Source: RUG023 sp900315435
GTDB taxonomy: Bacteria > Spirochaetota > Spirochaetia > Sphaerochaetales > Sphaerochaetaceae
Assembly (NCBI GenBank): GCA_902788205.1
Contig: CADAJJ010000003.1
Coordinates: 25,874 to 89,873 of the forward strand
Direction of reading: 5' to 3'
Length of the DNA stretch: 64,000 nucleotides
Every line of letters starts with the position of its first letter. Positions within the stretch are counted from its first letter, which is position 1. The notes under the pieces were generated by a model that made no database searches, was not told the origin of the DNA, and saw only the letters and a list, made by a program, of their open reading frames with translations. Positions 43,983 to 53,925 of this stretch are shown here, piece by piece. Made by a program: the position numbers and the translations under genes.

Positions 43983-44011
43983 TTGACGGAAGGTCGAACC
44001 TGTCCCATACT
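43983..44011 (+). promoter_or_regulatory. promoter of the serA-serC-lrp operon
   Basis: TTGACG (43983-43988), 17-base spacer, CATACT (44006-44011); AAGGAGAG follows in the leader. Confidence 0.6.
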
Positions 44012-44044
44012 GAGGATACCCTATGACCTGAAGGAGAGTTTTGT

Positions 44045-44929
44045 ATGCTCATTCTCATTTGTGATGCATTTGATGCCTCCATGCCGGAGAAGCTTGCCCG
44101 GTTCGGAGAGGTCACGAGCGACAACAGTCGTCTTGCGGAAGCCACCGTCGCCCTTGTGCGCTCCAAGACGAAGTGCACCAAGGAATGGATCGACCAGGCG
44201 CCAAACCTGAAGGTGATCATCCGTGGCGGAGTCGGCACAGACAATATCGACAAGACCTACGCGAAGGAAAAGGGGATTATCGTACACAACACGCCAAAGT
44301 CCAGCGCGATTGCGGTTGCCGAGCTGGCGTTCGCCCTGATGCTCAGCACGCCGAACCATATCGTCCGCTACCATGAGGGCATGAAGGGCGGCCAGTGGCT
44401 GAAGAAGGAAAAGAGGACCGAGCTGTTTGGCAAGACCCTTTGCCTGTTCGGTATCGGCCATATCGCCAGCGAGGTCGCCATCCGCGCCAAGGCTTTTGGC
44501 ATGAAGGTGGTCGCCTACGACAAGTATGTGAAGTCCAGTCCGGTCGCCGAAATGAAGGCGAGCCCCGAAGAGGCGGTGGTGGATGCCGATTACATTTCCC
44601 TGCACATGCCCCTTACCGACGAGACCAAGGGCATGGTGAATGAAAAGCTGCTGTCCCACTGCCAGAAGGCCCCGGTCGTCATCAACACGTGCCGCGCGCT
44701 GGTGGTCGACGAAAACGACATGGTCAAGATGCTGGAGGGTGGAAAGGTCGCCTGGTACTGTACCGACGTCTGGCCGCATGATCCGCCTGAGGCTGACGAC
44801 CCGATCATCAGGGAAGAGCATGTGACATTGACCCCGCACGTGGGTGCCAACAGCGTGGAGAACCTGCTGCGCATCGGTAATGAGACGGTAGAGATTCTGG
44901 ATGAACTGAAACAAAAAGGAGCATTTTGA
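44045..44929 (+). CDS. serA: short-form D-3-phosphoglycerate dehydrogenase
   Basis: 294 residues, lacking the C-terminal ACT or intervening domains of long SerA. The substrate loop VIIRGGVGTDNID is typical. Two motifs deviate: the nucleotide loop reads LFGIGHIASEVA (GxGxxA, not GxGxxG), and the catalytic acid region reads DVWPHDPP (Asp where Glu is usual). Arg217 (NTCRALVVDE) and His265 (LTPHVGANS) are kept. The pairing with serC, one base apart, makes oxidation of 3-phosphoglycerate for serine synthesis the clear role. Absence of an ACT domain means no direct serine feedback; the Lrp-type gene in the operon may substitute. Confidence 0.88.
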   Translation: MLILICDAFDASMPEKLARFGEVTSDNSRLAEATVALVRSKTKCTKEWIDQAPNLKVIIRGGVGTDNIDKTYAKEKGIIVHNTPKSSAIAVAELAFALMLSTPNHIVRYHEGMKGGQWLKKEKRTELFGKTLCLFGIGHIASEVAIRAKAFGMKVVAYDKYVKSSPVAEMKASPEEAVVDADYISLHMPLTDETKGMVNEKLLSHCQKAPVVINTCRALVVDENDMVKMLEGGKVAWYCTDVWPHDPPEADDPIIREEHVTLTPHVGANSVENLLRIGNETVEILDELKQKGAF

Positions 44930-44930
44930 T

Positions 44931-46019
44931 ATGGCACGCAAGAAAATCTTTTTCGCTGGTCCCTGTGTACTTCCCATGGAAGTCCTGGAGGAGATGAGGG
45001 ACAATATCGTAGACTATCATGGCAACGGCGTCTCGATGATCGAGACCAGCCATCGTGGCGGCATGTTCGAGGAAATGTACAACGAATGCCTCGGTTCCAT
45101 CCGCCAGCTCTACCATATCCCGGAGGACTACGAGGTCTTCTTCCTTGGCGGTGGCGCGACGTTGCAGTTCACGATGATTCCGAACGCCTTTCTGAAGCCG
45201 GGTACCGTCGCCGATTACCTGAAGAGCGGAACCTGGTCCAACAAGGCGGTAGAGGACGCTGAGAAGATCGGAAAGGTCAATCTCTACTTCGACGGCACCG
45301 ACAGCAAGTTCACCACGCTTCCCGATCCGAAGAGTGTCAGGCCTTCCTCGCCGGAGAGCAGTTATCTCTACCTCTGCGCCAACGAGACGATCGGAGGCAT
45401 CGAGTGGCAGTCCTTCCCTGACTACCAGGAGCCGGTGCCGATGATCTGCGACATGTCCAGCGATTTCTTCTCCCGTCCGGTTCCCGTGGAACGTTTCGCC
45501 ATGATTTATGGCGGCGTCCAGAAGAACCTCGGGCCTGCCGGCGCCGTGCTGGTCATCATCAAGAAGTCCCTGCTCGAGAGACAGAGGCCAGGCTTGACCG
45601 CCTACATGGACTACGCCCTGCATGCCAAGAAAGAAGGCTTGTACAACACGCCACCGGTCTTCTCCATCTGGGGCGTCAAACTGATGATGGACTGGATCAA
45701 GAAGAACGGCGGAGTCGAGCAGATGGAGAAAAACGCCATCGAGAAGAGCTCCATGGTCTATGACGTGATCGACTCCAGCGACTTCTTCCGCAGCCCGGTG
45801 GACAAGCGTTTCCGCAGCCGCATGAACGTTGTCTTCCGCCTGCCCAGCGAGGATTTGGAGAAGAAGTTTGTCTCCGAAGCCACGGCGGCCGGATTCCTTG
45901 GCCTGAAGGGCCATCGCTCCGTCGGCGGCCTGCGCGCGAGCCTGTACAACGCATGCCCGAAGCAGGATGTCATCGACCTGTGTGGCTTCATGAAAGAATT
46001 CGAAAGGAAGAATGGCTGA
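44931..46019 (+). CDS. serC: phosphoserine aminotransferase
   Basis: 362 residues, a class V PLP aminotransferase of SerC type. It starts KIFFAGPCVLPMEVLEEM and has ETSHRGGMFEEMYNECL, FLGGGATLQFTMIPNAFL and the Schiff-base Lys in IYGGVQKNLGPAGAVLVI; the end has KGHRSVGGLRASLYNACP, where the phosphate-binding residues sit. It transfers an amino group from glutamate to phosphohydroxypyruvate. It is tightly packed between serA and the lrp gene, whose ATG overlaps its stop (TGATG). Confidence 0.95.
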   Translation: MARKKIFFAGPCVLPMEVLEEMRDNIVDYHGNGVSMIETSHRGGMFEEMYNECLGSIRQLYHIPEDYEVFFLGGGATLQFTMIPNAFLKPGTVADYLKSGTWSNKAVEDAEKIGKVNLYFDGTDSKFTTLPDPKSVRPSSPESSYLYLCANETIGGIEWQSFPDYQEPVPMICDMSSDFFSRPVPVERFAMIYGGVQKNLGPAGAVLVIIKKSLLERQRPGLTAYMDYALHAKKEGLYNTPPVFSIWGVKLMMDWIKKNGGVEQMEKNAIEKSSMVYDVIDSSDFFRSPVDKRFRSRMNVVFRLPSEDLEKKFVSEATAAGFLGLKGHRSVGGLRASLYNACPKQDVIDLCGFMKEFERKNG

Positions 46020-46477
46020 TGAAAACAAAAATGGATGCGACAAACCGCGCCATTGTCAAACAGCTTTCCGGTGACGGACGGAAACCGTTCTCTGCGATTT
46101 CAAATGCATTGGGCATCACGGAGAACACCGTTCGTACCCGTGTGGCGAAGTTGACGGAGGATGGCACCATGCAGATTACCAGCCTGGTCAACCCGGAGAT
46201 GCTTCCGGGCAGCCAGCTGGTGATCATGGGCGTCAAGCTCAACACGATGGACCTGGAGTCGAAGGCGAAGGAGTTCCTGAAGTTGCGTGGCGTCATGAAT
46301 GTGGTCGTGGTCACCGGCCGATTCGACTTGATCGTCCAGGTTTTGCTTTCCGAGGAGAAAGGGCTGAGCCTCTTGGAGTTCTTCAAGGAAGAGCTTGACT
46401 CGATCCAGGGTGTCAGTGAGGTGGAGACCTTCGTGGTCTACCAGTCTTACAACTACTGGCTCAACTACAATCTGTAA
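46019..46477 (+). CDS. Lrp/AsnC-family transcriptional regulator
   Basis: 152 residues. The N-terminal helix-turn-helix is ATNRAIVKQLSGDGRKPFSA followed by NALGITENTVRTRVAKL; the C-terminal RAM domain (VVVVTGRFDLIVQVLLSEE) binds amino acids and forms oligomers. Position in the serA-serC operon suggests serine or glycine sensing and local feedback; this is inference from context. The start codon overlaps the serC stop by one base. Confidence 0.9.
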   Translation: MKTKMDATNRAIVKQLSGDGRKPFSAISNALGITENTVRTRVAKLTEDGTMQITSLVNPEMLPGSQLVIMGVKLNTMDLESKAKEFLKLRGVMNVVVVTGRFDLIVQVLLSEEKGLSLLEFFKEELDSIQGVSEVETFVVYQSYNYWLNYNL

Positions 46478-46498
46478 GGGAAGGCGTCTCGGATATGG

Positions 46499-46537
46499 GT
46501 GCGGGGTGGGTGTGTCCATCCCGCATTCTTTTTCGTT
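46499..46537 (+). terminator. intrinsic terminator of the serine operon
   Basis: Stem TGCGGGGTG with CATCCCGCA (one G-T pair), followed by a TTCTTTTT run, about 20 bases after the lrp stop. Confidence 0.8.
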
Positions 46538-46541
46538 TTCC

Positions 46542-46569
46542 TTGACACCTTTTGGATTCGATGTAAAAT
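46542..46569 (+). promoter_or_regulatory. promoter of mgtC-like gene
   Basis: TTGACA (46542-46547), 16-base spacer, TAAAAT (46564-46569). A leader of about 60 bases follows before AAGGAG and the ATG. Confidence 0.7.
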
Positions 46570-46635
46570 AATGAATTCGTATAAGCGAATGTCCGACGGG
46601 TGTCGTTGCTTCGCGTCTGGAAGGAGATGTGTCGA

Positions 46636-47343
46636 ATGGATCAAGGAGCAATTGATGCGCTTGTCAAGCTGGACATGACATCGCTCACCGCGTTCAATAT
46701 TCCGCTCAGGCTCTTGCTCGTGGTGCTTTTCTCGGGAACCCTGGGGTGGGAGAGGACCGCCAAGCGCAGGGGGGCCGGTATCCGCACCTATATCATCGTT
46801 TCCCTTGGTGCGGCGCTTACCATGATGACGAGCCAGTTCCTGAAGGACTATGTAGCTGACGGGTACACCGACCTTTCCCGTCTGGGCGCCCAGGTGATCA
46901 GCGGCATCGGTTTCATCGGCGCGGGCACCATCATGTTCAACGGTTTCAAGCAGGTCAAGGGCATCACCACGGCGGCAGGCCTCTGGGCTTCCGCGTGCAT
47001 GGGCCTGGCCATGGGCGCCGGTTTCGTCTATGGCGCGCTGATTGTCTGGGTCTTGATGTTCCTCGTCATGACGGTGCTGGACACCTGGGAGAACCGCTTC
47101 TTCTCCCATATGGGCGAGATCCGGCTTTTCATCGTATTCGAGTCCTTCCAGTTCTTCCGTGTCTTCATGCAGAAGATGAAGGCAAACGGTTTCGTCATCG
47201 CCGATTTCGAGATGGACAAGACCGGCTTGAACAAGGAAATAGCCACGTATATCACCTTGAACCTGAAGAAGCGTGTCAACCACGAGACGGTGATTGACGG
47301 CCTTTCCTCGTATCCTGGCATCCTGATGATCGAAGAGATCTAG
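46636..47343 (+). CDS. mgtC: MgtC/SapB-family membrane protein
   Basis: 235 residues. Four or five N-terminal membrane helices with the MgtC signature (FSGTLGWERTAKRRGAGIRT, then VISGIGFIGAGTIMF and GITTAAGLWASACMGLAMGA), followed by a cytoplasmic C-terminal domain of about 80 residues of ACT-like kind. MgtC proteins modulate membrane ATPase activity and magnesium adaptation in studied bacteria; the role here is unknown. The ATG at 46636 lies nine bases after AAGGAG. Its last four bases overlap the 3' end of pflA on the other strand. Confidence 0.9.
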   Translation: MDQGAIDALVKLDMTSLTAFNIPLRLLLVVLFSGTLGWERTAKRRGAGIRTYIIVSLGAALTMMTSQFLKDYVADGYTDLSRLGAQVISGIGFIGAGTIMFNGFKQVKGITTAAGLWASACMGLAMGAGFVYGALIVWVLMFLVMTVLDTWENRFFSHMGEIRLFIVFESFQFFRVFMQKMKANGFVIADFEMDKTGLNKEIATYITLNLKKRVNHETVIDGLSSYPGILMIEEI

Positions 47344-48083
47344 TGTTCCTTTGATCCCTGCCCGTGAAGCATCGCGTCGGCATGCTCCACTCGCTCCCTG
47401 GTGGGAGGTTGTATGCCTTGGAGCGTGTAGGGAATGCCGAGTTTTTCCCATTTGTAGGTTCCCAGCGTATGGTAGGGAAGGACCTCGATCCTCTCCACAT
47501 TGGTGAGTTCCGATGTGAAAGCCGCCAGTCGTGAGAGCCACTCGTCCTTGTCGGTGAGGCCTGGTATGAGCACATGGCGGATCCAGAGTGGCACATGCAT
47601 CGCATCCAGCGTCCTGGCCATCTCCAGGATGGCTTGGTTCGACCATCCGGTAAGCTTTTTGTGCTCCTCGTCGTCGATGTGCTTGATATCGAGCAGCACA
47701 AGGTCCGTGAAGCGCATGAGCTCCTGGAATTGGTCCCAAAAGGGGCCTTCCTTGGTGAATGGCTGCCCCGACGTGTCGAGGCAGGTCGAGATTCCCATGG
47801 CTTTCGCCTTGGAGAACAGCTCCACGAGGAACGGCAGTTGCAGCAAGGGCTCTCCGCCACTGACGGTGATGCCGCCCTCCTTGCCCCAATACGGACGGTA
47901 ACGGACAGCCTTCGCGAGCAGTTCGTCGGCAGTGAACTCGTTTCCGACGCCTGTTTTCCAGGTCTCCGGGTTGTGGCAGTAGCGGCAGCGCATGTGGCAC
48001 CCTTGGAGAAAGATGACGAACCGGACTCCCGGTCCGTCGACGGAGCCGAATGACTCCGTCGAGTGGACGTAGGCTTTGACCAT
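47340..48083 (-). CDS. pflA: pyruvate formate-lyase activating enzyme
   Basis: 247 residues, radical SAM. The cluster motif is GCHMRCRYCHNPETW (CxxxCxxC), preceded by STESFGSVDGPGVRFVIFLQ, and followed by GGITVSGGEPLLQ, which binds SAM. It installs the glycyl radical in PflB under anoxic conditions. The ATG at 48083 is one base beyond the pflB stop and its AAGGAG lies inside the pflB end, so the pair is translationally linked. The open frame upstream overlaps pflB and is not used. Confidence 0.95.
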   Translation of the reverse strand: MVKAYVHSTESFGSVDGPGVRFVIFLQGCHMRCRYCHNPETWKTGVGNEFTADELLAKAVRYRPYWGKEGGITVSGGEPLLQLPFLVELFSKAKAMGISTCLDTSGQPFTKEGPFWDQFQELMRFTDLVLLDIKHIDDEEHKKLTGWSNQAILEMARTLDAMHVPLWIRHVLIPGLTDKDEWLSRLAAFTSELTNVERIEVLPYHTLGTYKWEKLGIPYTLQGIQPPTRERVEHADAMLHGQGSKEH

Positions 48084-48084
48084 G

Positions 48085-50322
48085 TCACATCTCCTTGTGG
48101 GCGGAGCGGCTGATGACATCCAGTTGCTGCTCCCTGGTCAAGTCGATGAACTTCACCGCATAGCCGGAGACGCGGATGGTGAAATTCGCATATTCCGGTT
48201 TCTCGGGATGTTCCATGGCATCCTTGAGCTTTTCCACGCCGAAGATGTTGACGTTCAGATGATGGGCTCCCTGGTCGAAGTACCCGTCCAGGATCCTGAC
48301 CAGGTTCTTGCACTGTTCATCCTCGCTATGGCCGAGAGCCTCGGGATTGATCGTCTGCGTGTTGCTGATGCCATCCAGGGCATACTTGTATGGCAGCTTC
48401 GCCGTGGAGTTGAGGCTGGCGAGCAAACCGTTCTTCTCTGCGCCATAGGCGGGGTTCGCTCCGGGGCTGAAGGGTGTCCAGGCAGCCCTGCCGTCAGGCA
48501 ACGCGCCCGTCCTCTTCCCGTAGACCACGTTGCTCGTGATCGTGAGGATCGAGGTGGTCGCCTCGCTGCCACGGTAGGTGTGGTGCTTCTTGATCTTCGT
48601 GATGAAGGTCTTGAGCAACCATACGGCGATATCGTCGGCCCGGTCGTCGTCGTTGCCATAGCGGGGAAAATCGCCTTCGACGGCATAATCGACCGCAAGG
48701 CCCGCTTCATTGCGGAGGACCTTGACCTTGGCGTACTTGATAGCGGAAAGCGAGTCGACCACATGGCTGAATCCGGCGATGCCGGTGGCGAAGGTCCGGC
48801 GCACGTCGGTATCGATCAGGGCCATCTCAGCCGCTTCATAGTAGTAGCGGTCATGCATGTACTGGATGACATTCAGCGTATTGACATACAGGCCGGCGAG
48901 CCAGTCCATCATGATGTCGAACTTGTGCACGACTTCGTCCCATTGCAGGTATTCGCCGGTGATCGGTTGTATCTCCGGTCCGGCCTGGACCAGGTCTTTC
49001 TCGTCGACACCTCCGTTGATCGCATACAGAAGGCATTTGGCCAGGTTGGCGCGTGCTCCGAAGAACTGCATCTCCTTGCCGGTCTGCGTGGCGCTGACAC
49101 AGCAGCAGATCGAGTAGTCGTCACCCCAGACGGGTCGCATCACGTCGTCGTTCTCGTACTGGATCGAGCTGGTCTTCACGCTGATGTGGCTGGCGTACCG
49201 CTTAAACGCATAGGGAAGGCGTGATGCATACAGGACTGTCAGGTTGGGTTCGGGACTTGGCCCCATGTTTTCCAGCGTATGGAGGAACCTGAAGTCGTTC
49301 TTGGTGACCATGTTCCTGCCGTCCATGCCCATGCCGGCAACTTCCAGGGTAGCCCAGACCGGATCGCCGCTGAAAAGCTCGTTGTAGGAGGGAATGCGGG
49401 CGAACTTCACCATTCTGAGCTTCAACACCAGGTGGTCGACCAGTTCCTGCGCCTCCTTCTCCGTCAGGGTCCCTTCGTCGAGGTCCCGCTGGATGTAGAT
49501 ATCGAGGAAGGTGGAAATCCTGCCGACGCTCATTGCCGCGCCGTTCTGGCTCTTGATTGCGGCCAGGTAGCCGAAATAGAGCCATTGCACAGCCTCCCGG
49601 GCATTGGTCGCAGGAAGGGAGATGTCGAAGTGGTAGCTCTTGGCCATCTCCTTGATCTGATCCAGAGCCCGGATCTGCTCGGAGATTTCCTCCCTGCCGC
49701 GGATGACGTCATCGGTCATCGTGCCGTCACCATAGTTGGCAAGGTCGTACTTCTTCTGCTCGATGAGGCGGTCGATGCCGTACAATGCGACCCTGCGGTA
49801 GTCACCGACGATGCGGCCTCTCCCATACGTGTCGGGAAGTCCGGTGATGATATGGGTGTGGCGCGCCATGCGCATTTGTGGCGTGTATGCATCGAACACC
49901 GCCTGATTGTGGGTCTTGTGGTATTCCGTGAACACCTTGTGGAGCAGGGGATCCGGCTGGTAGCCGTAGGTGGTGCAAGCCTCCTCGGCCATCCTGATGC
50001 CGCCATACGGCATGAAGGCCCGTTTCAGGGGCTTGTCGGTCTGTAGTCCGACAACCTGCTCCGCATCCTTGTCCAGGTAGGCGGCGGGGTAGGCTGTGAT
50101 GCCGCTGACCACCTTGGTCTCCATGTCGAGCACTCCGCCTTTTTCCCGCTCCTCCTTCTGCAAGCCTTGCAGCTTGTTCCAGAGTGTTTCCGTCGCATCG
50201 GTAGGGGGAGCAAGGAAAGACTCGTCCCCCTCGTAGGGTGTGTAGTTGTGCTGGATGAAATCCCGCACATCGATATCCTCTCTCCAGATTCTCCCGGTGA
50301 ATCCTCTGTATGCATCCCGCAT
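48085..50322 (-). CDS. pflB: formate C-acetyltransferase (pyruvate formate-lyase)
   Basis: 745 residues, the PflB size. Active-site Cys pair lies in ICCCVSATQ (406-408, a Cys triplet where E. coli has a pair), and the glycyl-radical loop is RVSGYAVKF near the C terminus. TYGRGRIVGDYRRVALYG and GLYVNTLNVIQYMHDRYYYE are also characteristic. It splits pyruvate to formate and acetyl-CoA; with ackA this is the main fermentative ATP route visible here. The ATG at 50322 follows GAAGGAG. Expression is probably activated by the FNR protein encoded just upstream, through the site at 50392-50405. Confidence 0.97.
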   Translation of the reverse strand: MRDAYRGFTGRIWREDIDVRDFIQHNYTPYEGDESFLAPPTDATETLWNKLQGLQKEEREKGGVLDMETKVVSGITAYPAAYLDKDAEQVVGLQTDKPLKRAFMPYGGIRMAEEACTTYGYQPDPLLHKVFTEYHKTHNQAVFDAYTPQMRMARHTHIITGLPDTYGRGRIVGDYRRVALYGIDRLIEQKKYDLANYGDGTMTDDVIRGREEISEQIRALDQIKEMAKSYHFDISLPATNAREAVQWLYFGYLAAIKSQNGAAMSVGRISTFLDIYIQRDLDEGTLTEKEAQELVDHLVLKLRMVKFARIPSYNELFSGDPVWATLEVAGMGMDGRNMVTKNDFRFLHTLENMGPSPEPNLTVLYASRLPYAFKRYASHISVKTSSIQYENDDVMRPVWGDDYSICCCVSATQTGKEMQFFGARANLAKCLLYAINGGVDEKDLVQAGPEIQPITGEYLQWDEVVHKFDIMMDWLAGLYVNTLNVIQYMHDRYYYEAAEMALIDTDVRRTFATGIAGFSHVVDSLSAIKYAKVKVLRNEAGLAVDYAVEGDFPRYGNDDDRADDIAVWLLKTFITKIKKHHTYRGSEATTSILTITSNVVYGKRTGALPDGRAAWTPFSPGANPAYGAEKNGLLASLNSTAKLPYKYALDGISNTQTINPEALGHSEDEQCKNLVRILDGYFDQGAHHLNVNIFGVEKLKDAMEHPEKPEYANFTIRVSGYAVKFIDLTREQQLDVISRSAHKEM

Positions 50323-50363
50323 GTCGTCGTCTCCTTCGCAGGTCTTGCCTGCTTTCAGAACCG

Positions 50364-50405
50364 ACAATACAAGGAATGCGGGAAATGGTCGTTGATGCAA
50401 ATCAA
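50364..50405 (-). promoter_or_regulatory. FNR-dependent class II promoter of pflB-pflA
   Basis: A perfect FNR consensus, TTGAT-N4-ATCAA, is at 50392-50405. On the minus strand TATTGT (50364-50369) is a plausible -10 and puts the start near 50357. The FNR site is then centred at -41.5, the standard class II activator position. The box overlaps the stop codon of the regulator gene. Confidence 0.7.
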
Positions 50406-51085
50406 CTTTCAAGCATCGTGTAGCCGGCCAGGGCATCCCGGTCGACGACCATGAGTTTGTTCTGTCCAAGCCTGCGGATCACACCGTTTTTGACGAGCTC
50501 TCCCAATTTGCGGCTGACTGTCTCCCTGCGGAGGTTGATCATTGCCGCGATATCGTCGATGCCGAGGGAAATCTCGTGGTTCAGGCAATGCTCGTCCTGC
50601 TGGAGCATGTACAAGGCGACGCGAGCCATGGCGTCGTTTTCTGTGAGAATCAGGTTCTGGTGACGTGCATTGCCCAGCTTTTTCCCGATTGAGCAGGCCA
50701 CGTTCCGCACCAAGGCGGGGTTGTCATTCAGTTCCCTGCGGAAGAGCTCGGATGGAATCAGGCAGGAATCGACTTCCGTGAGGCAGATTGCGGAGAAAGG
50801 GTAGTGTTCTTCCCCGGTAAGGAACAGTTGCTCGCCAATCACGTCCCCGTCGTGGAGGACTTCCAGGATACGCTCCTTGCCAGAGGCGTCGTAATCGGCA
50901 AGTTTCACTTTGCCGTGGCGGATGACCCACAGCCCCTCGACGGCGGCTCCTTGGTGGAACAGCATCTGCTCTTTCGCGAAGTGCTTTTGGCGCGTGTGGG
51001 TTTCCAGCTGTCTGGTTCTTTCCAAGGAGAGACTGTCGAATAAGGGAATCAGTTCGAAGCAATGAAGCGGGCAGGCCATATCCAT
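50402..51085 (-). CDS. fnr: FNR/CRP-family anaerobic regulator
   Basis: 227 residues. Residues about 20-130 form the cyclic-nucleotide-like beta-roll (EGLWVIRHGKVKLADYDASG, GDVIGEQLFL); a long helix and a winged helix-turn-helix follow, with recognition sequence INLRRETVSRKLGELVK. The E-x-x-S-R arrangement matches the FNR specificity residues, in accord with the TTGAT-N4-ATCAA box downstream. N-terminal Cys5 and Cys9 and inner Cys residues could hold a redox cluster, but the spacing differs from E. coli FNR. The ATG at 51085 has no Shine-Dalgarno; TACCAT ends six bases upstream. The gene lies directly before pflB. Confidence 0.85.
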   Translation of the reverse strand: MDMACPLHCFELIPLFDSLSLERTRQLETHTRQKHFAKEQMLFHQGAAVEGLWVIRHGKVKLADYDASGKERILEVLHDGDVIGEQLFLTGEEHYPFSAICLTEVDSCLIPSELFRRELNDNPALVRNVACSIGKKLGNARHQNLILTENDAMARVALYMLQQDEHCLNHEISLGIDDIAAMINLRRETVSRKLGELVKNGVIRRLGQNKLMVVDRDALAGYTMLES

Positions 51086-51218
51086 GCATCCATGGTAGAA
51101 AGAAAGGAGGGAAAGGTCAAACCAAGCTGTACACAAACTTTCTCATTCGTTATGCTAGTGTTGCTTGGCCGGATCATTTCCGTATTGCCAGGCAATTCGT
51201 TGTCTAGGAACCAGTTTC

Positions 51219-53066
<1,848 letters not shown>

Positions 53067-53086
53067 AAAGAAAAAAGAGAATACGA

Positions 53087-53122
53087 AAAGAGCGATGTCA
53101 TTTTGGCATCGCTCTTTCTGTT
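53087..53122 (+). terminator. intrinsic terminator of typA, possibly bidirectional
   Basis: Perfect eleven-base stem (53087-53097 with 53107-53117). T-rich DNA follows on both strands, so it could also end the convergent asnA-xthA message. Confidence 0.85.
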
Positions 53123-53172
53123 GTTTTATATCATATTAAATAAAAATTTATATAAGAATACAAAGAAATACA

Positions 53173-53925
53173 TCAAATACGTATGGTGAGTACTACAGGA
53201 CAATGATCGGAACCCATTACTTCCGTTTTGATTTCACTAGCAACCACATGGGAAATAAATCGGTTTGAGCAAAGCCAATAGTCGATTCTCCAACCTGCGT
53301 TCTTTTCCCTTGCATGGAACCGGTAGGACCACCACGAATAGATGCCCGTTGCGTCAGGAGAGAAATGGCGGAACGTATCGGTAAATCCTGCCGCGAGAAG
53401 CAGGTCGAAGTCGTCTCGCTCCGGTTTGGAGTATCCTGCATGGCCTTCATTCGTTTTTGGGTTCTTCAGGTCGATTGGCTTGTGGGCGACGTTCAGGTCC
53501 CCGCAGATCAAGACGGGTTTTTTCTCGTCCAGGCGCTGGCAGTACGTCCGGAACTCTTCGTCCCATTTCTGCCTGACATCGATTCTCGCAAGTTCGTCCT
53601 GGCTGTTGGGCGTGTAGCAGCAGACGAGAAAGAAGGAAGGGAATTCACAGGTTACCGTGCGACCCTCGTTATCCAGCTCGGATCCGATTCCGTAGCTGAC
53701 ATCCAGCGGCTTCACCTTGGTCAGGACCGCGGTACCGGAATATCCCTTTCGCTCTGCATAGTGGAAATACCCGATATAATCGGTATTCCCAAGCTCGACC
53801 TGGTCCTCCTGCAGTTTGGTTTCCTGCAGGCAGACCACGTCATAGCCCGAATGCTCGAGCCATTCGTTGAACCCCTTTTTCTGCACGGCCCTCAGGCCGT
53901 TGACATTCCAGCTTGCAAGTTTCAA
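53173..53925 (-). CDS. xthA: exodeoxyribonuclease III / AP endonuclease
   Basis: 250 residues, EEP superfamily. Motifs in order: LASWNVNGLRAVQKKGF, the catalytic Glu in VVCLQETKLQ, GYSGTAVLTK, LICGDLNVAHKPIDLKNPK, the GWRIDYWLCS block and the final GSDHCPVVL with the catalytic His. It cuts at abasic sites and trims 3' ends in base-excision repair. Its ATG overlaps the asnA stop by four bases (ATGA-type), so the two genes are coupled. Confidence 0.95.
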   Translation of the reverse strand: MKLASWNVNGLRAVQKKGFNEWLEHSGYDVVCLQETKLQEDQVELGNTDYIGYFHYAERKGYSGTAVLTKVKPLDVSYGIGSELDNEGRTVTCEFPSFFLVCCYTPNSQDELARIDVRQKWDEEFRTYCQRLDEKKPVLICGDLNVAHKPIDLKNPKTNEGHAGYSKPERDDFDLLLAAGFTDTFRHFSPDATGIYSWWSYRFHAREKNAGWRIDYWLCSNRFISHVVASEIKTEVMGSDHCPVVLTIRI

